A stretch of DNA of 64,000 nt from Triops longicaudatus. Taxonomy: Eukaryota; Arthropoda; Branchiopoda; Notostraca; Triopsidae. The stretch is taken from NCBI GenBank assembly GCA_022885665.1, contig JAGQDJ010000170.1, forward strand, positions 170,722 through 234,721. The letters are read 5' to 3'. The position numbers and the translations under genes were made by a program. Below, piece by piece: positions 1-11,671 of this stretch (positions are counted from its first letter, which is position 1; each line of letters starts with the position of its first letter). The notes under the pieces are model-generated. The model saw nothing but the letters and a program-made list of their open reading frames with translations, searched no databases and was not told where the DNA came from.

Positions 1-2748
1 ATGAATAAGGCCGTGAAAACTTCGGAATGGCGCAGTAAAACGTAGAAACTTGATGCCTTCTACCAACCTTCACATTAGTACATGTATGACACATGGCAAT
101 TTTATGTAGAGTGTGTCTAGAGTGTGACGGACAACACATACATGCAGTTGAAGACCGGATGCTGTCCACGAAATATAATAAGCTTAACTGGCCTTCGTGG
201 CTTATTGATTACAAATGCTTAACAGTGTAAATCTTAACCAGCTTAAGCTTCTAAGAAATACACTGTATATCTAACATGCACAACTAATAAATGCTCCGTT
301 ATTCACATTAAATCACTTGAAGTCTTATATTCGAGCATTGTTATGTTTTACGAATGTATAGAGAGAAACCAACATGCCCTGTGAGTAATAACTTCAAATG
401 ACGCATATTGTACAATTTTCCATTAATGCATAATTCAAAAGTTTTTGCAGGCATTAGCGGAGCCTCGATGTATGAGTAAGATTTTGATAAAAACAACATG
501 CAAAAGAGCAAGAGATTTGCACAGCTCCAAGTTTCAGGAGCTACTATGAGCCAAAAGTGCTAAGCTTCTTTTACAAAAACAAGAATTACAAAAAAATTAA
601 CGATGTTACATCACGGACATCCTGATTCTTTGTATTAGCCCACCAATTTTCGAGGAGGAAATGCTTTAGGTAAATTTATTCACATTAGGAATATTTTAGT
701 TACAACGGGCACCGAAAGAGCTTAGGGCAGTAATATTTTAAAAACATGGTTAACTTAATGAAATTTTCACTTGAGCTGTGATTTCTTGAAAGTCGTAACA
801 CGGCTAGGCGAGAAATCGTCACATTCAGTCCAAGGGCACAAGAGCGAAGTTTCTTCCTTCCAGACCGTGAGTTTGAACTTGAAGTGTACCAACAGGGCTG
901 TCTTCAAGAACTCCACCCCTTGGCCTAACAATAGAATAACTTATATTTCTTCGAAGTTGCATGTTGCACCAGAGCCTTCATGCTGTAGCGAAAACTGTAG
1001 CCGATTCAACATACCAGCTGCGTGATTTTGACGATTTTTACTTCAACAAGAAAAGCTAAAAGAAAAGGTGTGTTCCTAAGACAGTGCGGTACTGTTTTGT
1101 ATCGTAGAGCTTTTCACACTCGAAAGTCACCTCCCGTTAACCAAACAGCAGACCATGTGGTTTTGAAGCTGTTTCTAGTTTTTATCTCCACAAAAAAAAA
1201 TGACTTTCACATACAAAGCCCTAATTCCCCGCTTTTCTTCACATTTTCTTTGCTATTCTTCGTTTTTAACATTTTAAAATGCGGTGTACCGAAAAAGGCC
1301 ATTACACTTCCGAAAGGAGGCGTTCCTCCTCTCGTGAAAAAGAAACGAAACTGTCGCAGCACTCTTTATAAGCTCTAAGAACAAAAGAAAAAAGTTTCTG
1401 CCTGAAAAGGGCTTCTTTTTTTTTCGCAGCAAGCCTAAAAAAAGTCTCGTGTCTAAATTTCCAAATCCTGTAAGTTGAATAAACTTGGATATTTTTTGTA
1501 TGTTTTACATTAGGCACCCCTTTCGTCGCCCTCCCTGTTATGTATACTACACTGTGAGCTGTCTGTGGCTAGACTAAAAGATAAAAAAACGCCTTAAGTC
1601 TTCTACATTTATTTCTTAGGTCCGTAAAAGGATGAAAGGAGCGGCACATGCAATACCTTTTAACTATGTCAATCTCCCGTAGCATTCAAAACCTAATCAC
1701 CGCCAAAAAATGGAAGCATCGGACACAATCTGGTTTAGACTTCTCGTTTTTGTTCGTTTCCTGGCAACAGCTCTCGAAGAACAGCGAGGTGACATGCATA
1801 GCATCTGTTTCGCAGTGTTGCTGTAGTTTTTCGTTTGTATTTCAAGTTCAGTTCACGGTCTTTTGTAGGATTTAATGACAACGTGCTCGGTTTCCTCTCT
1901 GTGTCTTTCATGTTGCGTTGGTGCTTTTCTGGTTCTGGAACTACGGTGCTATACGCAGAAAAAGGTGGCTTGCAGAAAAACGCGACCTTCATGGCTTCAT
2001 TTGACGGCAAAGACGGTGCCATATATTAGCATAAGGATTACAGTGAAGCAGCAGTCAAGCCAAAGGCATGGCAAGGTCATAACTTCTTTTGTGTTTTACT
2101 TTCTGAGGAGTAAAAACGACTACAACGAACGTCGTTGACAGATAATAAGCATAATCCGAACACAAATACTATACCATCTCAAAATTTTTGCCGCTAACCA
2201 CCCCAAGTGAAATGCAATGGATTCTCATAGAATTTCTCAGGCTAATTCATTTCCCAAGTTTTAAAAAATAGACACAAATACTGAAAGGGACATTTTCTTT
2301 TCACAGACCATCTCCGTTCAGATCTGCTCGTATTTTCGTAATACCATAACTAAACAACCGCTTCCGTAGTGCTGAGATATTCCACAGTTGTACTCACACG
2401 TGGTTCCTACTTTCACTAATACGATAGTTTAATAAATATTTGAAAATTCTTACTTATTATTAAAAGAGTTAGATTTATTATGTAGCAAAAAAAAAATTAA
2501 TGTCGTTGAGTGAAACAGATCTGCTTGCTCCATCGAGCCACTTTCCTAATGTAAGGTTTGACTCCTATTGAATGATTTCACCTAGAAATGAAAAATTCGG
2601 ATAAGGATGTCGTTTCTTGGGAAATTTCGTAATACTACTAGAATAATACTAGAATGCGCGGTATAACATGAAACAAGTTTATATTTGATTACTACTTAGC
2701 TCAAAAAAATATGAGGGATGTGATTTTAATTTACATGTTATTAAAAAC

Positions 2749-2760
2749 AATGCATGCATT
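2749..2760. promoter_or_regulatory. 12-bp palindrome AATGCATGCATT (first of two)
   Basis: This exact palindrome recurs at 22547-22558, and its core ATGCATGC also occurs at 13404-13411 and 49999-50006. No function is known to me in animals beyond a resemblance to POU-type ATGCAT sites. Confidence 0.25.
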
Positions 2761-3356
2761 TCCGGTGATATAATTGAGTCATTAAAAGGAAAGACTCAGG
2801 AGATCGACGTAACTTTTTAGAGGACTTGTGCCCCGGTCTCCATCGACACTTTTATGATACTGACTGAAAAAAGGGGCGGACTAGCACGCTAGTGTCATTT
2901 TTATAATCCCATGCACCAATTTGATAGCATTCCCGTAGATTATGCTCTCAAGTCCAGCTGCAAAGAATACTACCACTCACACAACCGCCGCATCACTGTC
3001 AGAGTCTACCGGAAATGCTTCATCACACGATGATTACCCCATACCAATGAAGTAAGCAACTCATATCGCACCCTATATTTTTTCGCTCGTTGTCTCGAAA
3101 GTCTGACCCTCTTATTTCTGCCCTGGAGGAGCGACTTGTACCTAATTATGTTGGGTTCCCTTGGCACGTTTTTCGAAGAAAGTGCAAAGAAAAAAGAAAA
3201 AGACATACGTAGAGTTTTCGTGACGAGTTAACTGCATGTCACTTGAAAGGTTGCACATCATATTTATGACCTAGCTTATTTACTCATATTCACTTTCCCA
3301 GGCGATCTTACCTGACAGACTCCTTCCGGAGATGTGGGAACCTCTTCTTTACCCTT

Positions 3357-3378
3357 CCCCCCCCCCCAAAAAAAAAAA
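3357..3378. repeat. C11A11 homopolymer junction
   Basis: Eleven C are followed directly by eleven A. Similar C-then-A junctions occur at 8190-8212 and 58194-58207, and on the minus strand at 39916-39930. Confidence 0.9.
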
Positions 3379-4020
3379 CAAAAATATTCGCAATTGCTTT
3401 CTACCGCGCTAAAGCAACACCAAAAATTACAATATGCAGTAAAATACAAATCCTTAAAAAAATAATCTAATAAAGGTGCCGGAGCTAAGGATATCGATAG
3501 AAAGAGCTAGTGAGTTCCTGGACGCTTATTATGATTGAAATCTCCGTCACCTAAAGGAGTTTTCATATAGGGGAAAATTACACATGAAGAGTTAAGACGT
3601 GTTAAAAGATCTTCTGCTGAAAAAGTGAGAGGCGGAATCGTTCAAGGATCAATTTTGTCACGATCTCTGGCTTTGTCCAAACCTTGTGCGAAAGAAACTT
3701 TTCAATTTACGACGCTTAATGTGTAGTTTTTTCGCGTTGAAAAACGGTCAAGCGGTAGAAAATAAACGTGTACAAATTTACGGGATGATCCCAAGCTTGC
3801 GTGGTTTAATGTGCAGATTTTAATCACTGATCGCCGTGCTTGATTAGGCGTTTTGGTCACAACATATCGCGTTCAAACGCACTCCCTTGTAATCTCGGCT
3901 TCTTCCCCTCATCTGAACAGACCTGGAGCAAAGAAAAACTGTCTTATCACCATCTAGCCATCAAGCCTCCCCCGAAAACATAACTCCCATGTCGCGCCTA
4001 ATCAAGAGTTCCCAGTACCT

Positions 4021-4034
4021 GTACAGTACTGTAC
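4021..4034. promoter_or_regulatory. 14-bp perfect palindrome GTACAGTACTGTAC
   Basis: A perfect palindrome preceded by CAGTACCT and echoed by CTGTACTGTACC near 4158. It lies about 220 bp left of a CpG-rich segment. No factor is confidently associated. Confidence 0.25.
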
Positions 4035-4249
4035 TACGGTGTGTATGTGTGAGGATGTCACCATTTTCTCATGTCATTGAAGCTGTGGAGAGACCCACGC
4101 TACAACCCGAGCCCAAAATTTGCATGGGAGCAAAGAATCCCCCTCCCCCCTGTAATATCTGTACTGTACCCAGTTTACCCAGCCCCTTGACTCGGAGAAC
4201 GGTCTTTATCTCTCCAAGTGTGAGATTTGTTCCCTATAAGCACCAGAAA

Positions 4250-4435
4250 AGTTAGGGAGGATCGGCTCTCGGCTGGAGCAAAAGAGCGTCCGGAGCGAGC
4301 TGAGAGAGAATTGCGGCCTGTCATGGGCCACGACAGGCGCCATGAAACATGTCCCCGTCACACGGCAGGGGATGCTTCAAAGAACCGCAACAACGCGCAG
4401 CAGGGCTCGCTTACAGCCACCAAACACAACAACAG
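4250..4435. promoter_or_regulatory. CpG-rich segment, possible promoter or enhancer
   Basis: About fifteen CpG dinucleotides in roughly 185 bp, well above the neighbouring DNA, with runs such as GCGTCCGGAGCGAGC and AACAACGCGCAGC. Overlapping open frames of 69-88 codons cross it but resemble no known protein. CCCTATAAGC lies just upstream at about 4233. It may be an unmethylated regulatory island; no gene is visible on either side. Confidence 0.3.
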
Positions 4436-5939
4436 CCAGCCCAATACCTTTTCAAAACGTTTTTCCTTTTTTTTACTTTAATAATCCCAAATCATGACTC
4501 TCTCAACGCACCTTTTCAGCAAGTCTTAACATGTTTAGCCCTAATCGCAGATTATTAACCAAAAGAAGGACCCAGTTTACTACCAAGGTAGTGAATTTAA
4601 CCCCTCATAATGTACAGTTAATATAAGCAATGCTGCGTGCTACAGTAATTCGCATTAACGTCAACAGTTCGCGGATTTATACGTGCAAAAAGGAGACGAC
4701 AGCGTTAAGTTGATGTTATCTTATTTATGGCTAGTCGAACAATTGCTTTTTGCACCTCTTTTTGTTGCCCAAACGAGCCAAGAATACAGTAATGATTGCT
4801 ATAAAGTGTAAAACCAGCAAACAGATGGATTTTTTGTCGCGGAATATTAACACGGTCGATTTCTATCTTCGTTGTGAATACCAATACACATGCACTGAAT
4901 ACCGTTGTGAAACTGTAATGGTATTAGTTTGGATCGGGGAAATCTCCACTGACGACGCGTTTAATTTTTTGAAAAACGATCTTCGTGAAAGTATTTTGCC
5001 TATTGGGATAGCACACTTCAATAAGAAATATTTTATCTTTATTATTTTCTAAATATTTTACTGTAACTATTAATTGCCATATTTTTGCCAAAAGTACGAC
5101 CATTTATATGTAGAAAAGGCATTTCCTATCTTCCCCATTATAAAGAAAACATTTCGGGGGGGAGGGGGGGCAAAAATTCCATACTCCCCACTCCTAAATT
5201 TGCCCTTGGGTAAAAGTATAATTCACAGACGCAAATTTTTCACTTTTGTAAACATAATCAAATTCGATGAGACTTGTTTAAAGTTACCAGTCCATTGTGA
5301 CATTAGCATACTAAATGCTGACACTTTCACGCACCTGTCTCAGCACAAATGACAACTGTATACGCATAATTGAATATCTCCTACCAAATACCAAAGGGGA
5401 TTAAAAAGATTGGGTGACAAGTTCAAAACAGAATCTGAAAAGAAGACAGCAGGACCAACACATCTGGAATCGGTTCTATTTCATGGGTTATAAAGTAAAT
5501 GTTAATAAAAAAATGCAGATAAAGGAAGAAAAAACCTTTTCGGTTGATTGAAATTTACAACTGAGTCGAGTAAAGTTGATCCTACATGGCTGTATCCTTC
5601 TCCCTCAAATGGCCGTTAATTTCCCAGTTGGCGGTTCAATATATTCACATTGTCTTTTATTGTTTTTTACTTTGATTTTTATGTTCCTTCTCTGCTCTGC
5701 GAGCGTGTCTCCCTAATTTTTCTTCTTCCTCTGCATAAAAAATACTGATATGCATTGTATAGTCCAGTACTTTTATTTCGATGGTATGTTGGGAAGACAA
5801 GACGGCGAATTCAATTGAAGCATAGCTCACATCAGTCCAGTCCCATTTTTCTCCCCTTGTTGGTGTCTTTTAACAGTGATGTAGTACTTACATCCGTGAG
5901 GTCAAAGTTTCTTCCCCAGCGAGCTAACTTGCGAGAGAA

Positions 5940-6190
5940 GGAGTGAAAGATGCTAGAACAGCAGAATCTTGAGCGTGTAGGTGGAGATGAGAGTGCAGGT
6001 TGTGGCATCATCGAGCGAGCCAGAGCCAGAGAGAGACACCGGGGAGAGCAACGAAGGGAGAAGAGGAAGCCATAGGGGGTCGGGACCGGGCGACATCATA
6101 GATTAGCGTGACAATCAGCGGCGTGTCACGCAGGAACAACCTGTGTTGCATGTGCGCTCTGACCTGCATTTGCATCCTCTATCAAGCCAT
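5940..6190. promoter_or_regulatory. Purine-rich and CpG-containing island with an octamer motif
   Basis: A GAGCGAGCCAGAGCCAGAGA-type purine-rich stretch, GGGTCGGGACCGGGCG and GCGGCGTGTCACGCAGG are followed by ATTTGCAT at about 6169, the POU octamer on this strand. No convincing open frame. Regulatory role inferred from composition. Confidence 0.25.
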
Positions 6191-7041
6191 AAATTCGCCC
6201 TTTTTTACTCCTTATTACTTCTCCGCTCCCCGTCTTCTAAAAGTTATTTCCACAGAAGAAGTTTCAACCCATAATATACGGAGGTTTAAAATAGTAGGCA
6301 TAGATTGTATTCGAATCCAGGTGAGCTTTCTACAAGATCTGCTTCCTGAAACTAATTTTCTGCCCACGAGTGCGCAGAAAATGTAATTTTCCTATATATT
6401 TTATTCAATATTGTTTCCTCAATCTTTCTTTACAGAACTTGGAACGACATGGTTTAGTACGACGCGAACAAGCTTAATTTGCACGTTGATCCAACATTTT
6501 CACGCATAAATCCACTTTTCAGATATATGATAAAAACATGAAGATCTCTCAAATTCCAAGAAATTCAAACCTTGGGCAATTGACCACAATTTGAAGAATA
6601 TCTTGTTAAAAAGTGTGAAAGTGAGGGTGGAACGAAGCTGTCCATGCGTTTAACAAAATGATGTAGCTATTATAATCTGTATCGGAGCAAAATTTCTCAC
6701 CACTTAGCTGATGACTCGTCAATTTTCTGTCACATTCCAACAGCCAACACTGCTCTCATTATAAGTCAATAAAATAAATAGTACGAAAATAAAAATTGAA
6801 CTTAAGAACTACGGTGAATTACGGTTTTTGAAAATCATGCCAGAGTTCTACGAAATCATGAAAAATGGAACACCAGCTTCCTTTACTAAAGGAACCTACG
6901 AAATCTTAAAGCGAACGAAAAAAAGGGAAGGAAAATTGTATCGCTTCAATGAAAGGGAACTCCTGGAGAGCTTTTGACTTTAATCGGATAGGACGGTTTT
7001 AGGGTCATGCTGCATAGAGAATCTCAATGCTGACCACTGAA

Positions 7042-7092
7042 CACAGCCACGACCAAGTGAAGAGGAAAAACCTCGCCTTTATTGTGGCTGTG
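7042..7092. repeat. Nested inverted repeat (9-bp outer and 4-bp inner stem)
   Basis: Outer arms CACAGCCAC (7042-7050) and GTGGCTGTG (7084-7092) enclose an inner GAGG-AAAAA-CCTC hairpin (7062-7074). A transcript could fold into a stem with an internal loop. No gene context. Confidence 0.6.
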
Positions 7093-8189
7093 AAGGAATT
7101 AAAGATAGATCCAGCCAAAAAAGACTCAAGAAAAAAACCTACAAAGCTTTGCTTTTTCCACGTCCCGCGTAGTCTCTCATCTCCCCATCAACTTTCTGAA
7201 TAACTAAGCGCAATACGATCACCACGTTTTGAGCACCTAATCAAGTGAGAAAAGTCCTCTTGCACTAAAAGGATTGGTAGGACAGACCAAGGACCCAATG
7301 ATAGAAAAAAACGAGGGGATCTATTTTTCATACTTCTTTCAACCCTAACCTCCCATTCTCTTTTCAGCTATTAACAACTGTCCAACGCACCAAGTGCACA
7401 AAGTTTACAATGTAAACAAAAGTACACCAAGTTCAACTCAAAAGAGATCAAGAATACTGGATAGGCGGCTTATGGAACCTTTGTGCGTTTCTTGTATTGA
7501 AAAGCTTTGCACCCCCCGCCCTCCCAAGAAAAAAAAAAATCAGAAGTGAAGGACTAAAGCCATCTTATGTTATGTGTTCTCAGTCCATAAAATGTTATTA
7601 CAAATTAAGATTGAGTATTTTTAGAAAAATAAGTTTCATGACGTGTAAAATCCTACAGCAAATCCCACCAGCACTTTTTATACCAAGAATAACAAAAACT
7701 CACACGAGGGGAAAAGCTACGTATGCAGCTGTGTGTTGGCTTAACTAAAATCTTTCCTTGTGCAGCTTCTAAAAGCCCCACAAAACTGAAAGTCGCACAG
7801 CAAGTCGGTGTGAAACTTACCGAACGTAATTCCATCCCTGTTTAGAATCCATATGCAACACTGTCTCCCATGAGATGCACAGAATCCAGAAAAATTCGCT
7901 CTACTTTCTAACAATCTCAAGGTCACTGGTATCGAAACTCAACTGCGTTTGTGAACGCCAAGAAACGCCTTAGCATTGACGTTTCCAAGCCATTCTTTTG
8001 GGCCTCGGCTTTCAAGAAAAACGTACCAAAGACAATGTTTTATTGTGATGTATACATGATCCCAAATAGAAACCCACCCATGAGCCTACAAAAAACTACC
8101 GTCTTGCCTCATGTAAACTGCGCAATAAAAACTCTTAAAACTTCTCCGGTCGATACCTGGAAACAAATACGCATATAGTTTTGGGGAGT

Positions 8190-8212
8190 CCCCCCCCCCC
8201 CAAAAAAAAAAA
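8190..8212. repeat. C12A11 homopolymer junction
   Basis: Twelve C are followed by eleven A, nearly the same architecture as at 3357-3378, in otherwise unrelated flanks. Confidence 0.9.
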
Positions 8213-8756
8213 TGGATACTAAAAAACTTTAACAGAATAAAACCATTTTCTTAATGTTTCCTCGATGGACTCCCGCACAGTAACTTTCCTGAACCTGAAG
8301 AAAAAATATGTGTACCTTGATAGGGAATTCTCAAAATTCCCTCTTCAGTAGACCGAAGCGAGTCTGCGAGGATCCAGTTATGCGTTTGCGTTAGTGTGGG
8401 AGCAGACGCTATCCTAGCGAGTTTGGAGCAATATCCTCTGTTTAAAAGCGATGGACAGACCAGGGGAGTAACTTAGTTCTCAATAGTGTAGAATAAAAGA
8501 AATCTCTAAACGGGGAATATGTTGCACCAGGTAGACACGGAAAGGGGCGGCGAGGCTGATCATGCTCGTCGGTCATAAAAGCCGCTAGTAAAGTCAGGAA
8601 AGTATGCTAATTCCAGGCATGAAAATGACGTTTCATGTCAGCACACACGAGAACAGAGTACCATACCGCACTCTCCATTGCGGCCCATTGCATAGGACAG
8701 CACAGCCCTCATCCAACCCTCAAAAGACAACAACCCAAATGCCCCAAGTCCCCCAA

Positions 8757-8790
8757 ACAAAAAAAAAAAAAAATAATAATAAATACTAAA
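8757..8790. repeat. A-rich simple repeat with AAT units
   Basis: A long A run is followed by several AAT units and an A-rich tail. It could be a decayed retroposon tail, but no retroposon body is recognisable upstream. Confidence 0.8.
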
Positions 8791-11312
8791 AAATGAATCC
8801 AACGAGGTTTGCACACCAATGGATGTTTACGAGGTCTTGTCACGCAATGAGCTTGCCGGCGGACCCAAATCCTCCCCAAAAACATGAACCCTTTCGGTTC
8901 AGCATCCAACATCCACCTTTTCCCGTCTCTTTCATGGGCTTTATTCTCCTCCGCTCCTCGTCTCTTTCACTAGTTCCAATCAAATGTCAAGAGAAAAACA
9001 CGGCTTGCATACGCTTATAGCATGTCATCAAACATCACCAGAATAATTCAGTATTAGGGCCTGATCCATCTGTTCACAGTTGACAAGATATGTCAAACAA
9101 GCTGATTTGGTTCAGCCAGATTAAAACTGTAAATCGAAAGTAAACGTGGAATAAAAAATCTGGAAGATTTGAGGGTATAAATAGTACTCTTAATTTATGA
9201 TTATCACTTCGTAATAGTCTCGCACAATGACGAGCTTCCGTGCTGATACATGGATCCGACTAAGGAAAAGAAAATGAAAAGCAAGATAACAAAACGCTTT
9301 AAACTTGTGAACGAGTTCGCACGGTACAAATAATCTAATATTAAAGAGAGAGTTTTTAATACAATCAGGGCTTCAAGTGATTATATTTTTTTTCTATTGC
9401 GGAATATATTTAATCACCTCAGTCTTTATATTTTAAAATTATAAGAATAGGAGGCTAAGCTTTGCCATTGCAGGGTTACATGGAAAAATTATAGATTGGT
9501 TAATCTTGTTTGCAATTTTAGATTCCTTAACTGAATATTTACTTAACTGAATACACGGAAAAGCTCAATAATTGAAGTGGTAATCATATTCGGGTTGAAG
9601 AGATTAATCTCACGATTTTGGAAAATCCATCTCAGGTTACTAGGCGCAAGCAAGATGCCCCCAAATGTGGGAAAAACCTAATAGTGCATAAACTCCTTTC
9701 GAGAAGTTGCAAAGGTGGTCCAAGTACTCTATAGGTACAACGTTTTCAGATCAATTTGTCTTCCATATAATTAGCCTATATAGTTAAAATATTCATAATG
9801 ATAAAAAAACAAATAAAATGCAAAGACAAAAGCAAGAAAAACTTAACTTGGCACGTTCGCCATTAGAATCATTAGAAGTAGCTCGCGCCACATCGCCCAG
9901 TAGGATATGATCCCGTTTTGCCATTGTTGGGCTCTCTCACGAATCCACCGCAGTCCCGACAACGTTATTTCAAGCTGGGACGACGTTACATGCTATAAAA
10001 AGCTAAAATCCAGATCACAGCAGGGATTTTCCTCACGAAATCCATAATTCTGACTTGCAAATGTCAAATTGAAAAGATTCGGCGCATGCTAAATATATAA
10101 CAATATCATTGCCTCGCTTCACAAACTCATTGTTTCATTCTTACATCAGCAGAGGAATCAAGTAGGTTTATATAACACACGAAAGGCGCCTGGGGCTTTT
10201 GATCGCCCGCCGAATCAGATGGAACAAGATAAGAAAAAATCGAATAGTTTCGATTTCTTACGTTACAAAGTTTTGACTCTGGAATGGCGCGGATTTACCT
10301 TCACGGTTTTTATTTATTATTATTTTTTGTAGCATTTCTTTTTCTGAGGAGAAGAAGCCCTGCTGTGGGATTCACGGAAAGTTTTCAAGCAATAGGGCAA
10401 TCGCGTGTGCCTTTTCGGAGTATTCGCTAAGTAAGAAAGTTATAAGAGTCACATCCAAATTCCTAACTCATCATGGGACCTGCGTTTCTATGAGCAAGGG
10501 AAACGTTTTTAACCCCTTGTTCTTACCTTGTAGACGCCAAGCCCGTCATCGCATCTCGTTTTTTAAGTGTCGGTGCAAGCCCTTAAATCATCATAAGAGA
10601 AGCCGATCTCCCTAGCATATATGACCCATAACAACGAAAAACCGACCGACTCCTACGCTTTTCTTGTAGTAATAATCTCCCCGAGTTTTTTACGTCCTGT
10701 GCGTTTTATTTCCCTTAAACAAGTCGACCACAAGCCCAACTAACGTTCAACAGCCCCATTTGAGGCTTTAACAAGAACTTGTTCTCTTGAGATATGGCAA
10801 TCTTCAGTTCAATAAAACTATGACAGAACAAGCCTTTCTTTCTTCTATCTAGACGCTATGTCAGCTCTAGCAATAACGCGAGACAACATAAAATCTATAA
10901 TGAAACAGAAAAGAGGAAGACGAATAGACTTACTTAAGCTGGAATGTGTAATAGGGGACATCAACAGAAGGAAAGAGTGACACCGTAGTATAGAGCAAAC
11001 AGAAAGTTCTATTTGACGTGTAAAATTTCTCATTTTCGTGTGATTATCACAGTTTCTACGGTTGGTTCACTACCTTCTGCACTGCTCAACACAAACTCAC
11101 TCCTCCTTTTTGTTCGTGGTTCCTTCTTTCTCCTCAACATTCACCATTACACTTAATTTTCTTTTCCTGCCTATGCTCTACAAACTTAATAAAACTCACT
11201 CCTCTTGACCTTCAGAGATCAGTTTTCATTCCCGTATCGTCAACGTCGGGTTCACCCAATATGACCTCTCGAACTAGGAAATCGAGGTGCTAATTGTACA
11301 GAGAAGCGGCCA

Positions 11313-11328
11313 GGGTCAAGCTTGACCC
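11313..11328. promoter_or_regulatory. 16-bp perfect palindrome GGGTCAAGCTTGACCC
   Basis: Two GGGTCA hexamers face each other with a 4-bp spacer. GGGTCA/AGGTCA is the half-site of nuclear receptors, so this could be an IR4-type element. It lies 165 bp left of the pogo-like MITE. Binding is inferred from the motif only. Confidence 0.3.
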
Positions 11329-11493
11329 AAGGCCATGGCAACTGCCCTAAAAATTTAACGCCATAAAGCGCAAACGAAATCTATGTCTTCTTTTACATAT
11401 TTTTTAATATTTCAGAAGTTCGACAAAACCGCTTCATGGGTATGTTCTGGGTATATATTAAGCTGTAATGTAATTTCCGTCATTTGAAAAATG

Positions 11494-11671
11494 CAATAAA
11501 ATCTCGTTATAACGTACACGCAGAGTGACGGAAAATGTGTTCGTTATAGCTGATTGTCCGTAATAGCCAATATTGACGTAAATACCTATCGTTTCATCGG
11601 GACCTGCGGACCTTGTACCCAACGGCAAATTGTTGGTTATAACTGGTGTACGTTATAGCGAGATTTTACTT
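11494..11671. mobile_element. pogo/Tigger-like MITE (about 178 bp)
   Basis: The left terminus contains AATCTCGTTATAACGTACAC. The right terminus, reverse-complemented, has the same sequence with one change (C for T after CTCG). Over 27 terminal bases the two ends agree at about 23. Ends of the form CAGT(A)AAATCTCGTTATAACG are typical of pogo/Tigger-type Tc1-mariner elements, which duplicate TA; the flanking TA is no longer visible here. The CGTTATAGC motif of the ends recurs inside near 11545. No transposase remains. Confidence 0.7.

Larger units (their letters stand above)
1..3988. other. Gene-free stretch
   Basis: I see no gene. Open frames reach 118 codons (1022-1378, plus) and 95 codons (1735-2022, minus), without family resemblance, with overlapping frames on the opposite strand, and often with TTG rather than ATG openings. 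Contents worth noting are the C11A11 tract and the palindrome at 2749. Confidence 0.6.
6400..11300. other. Gene-free stretch
   Basis: No recognisable exon. It holds the nested hairpin at 7042-7092, the C12A11 tract, the A/AAT-rich repeat at 8757 and a TATAAATA sequence near 9177 with no gene after it. Segments around 9.3-9.8 kb are AT-rich. Confidence 0.6.
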
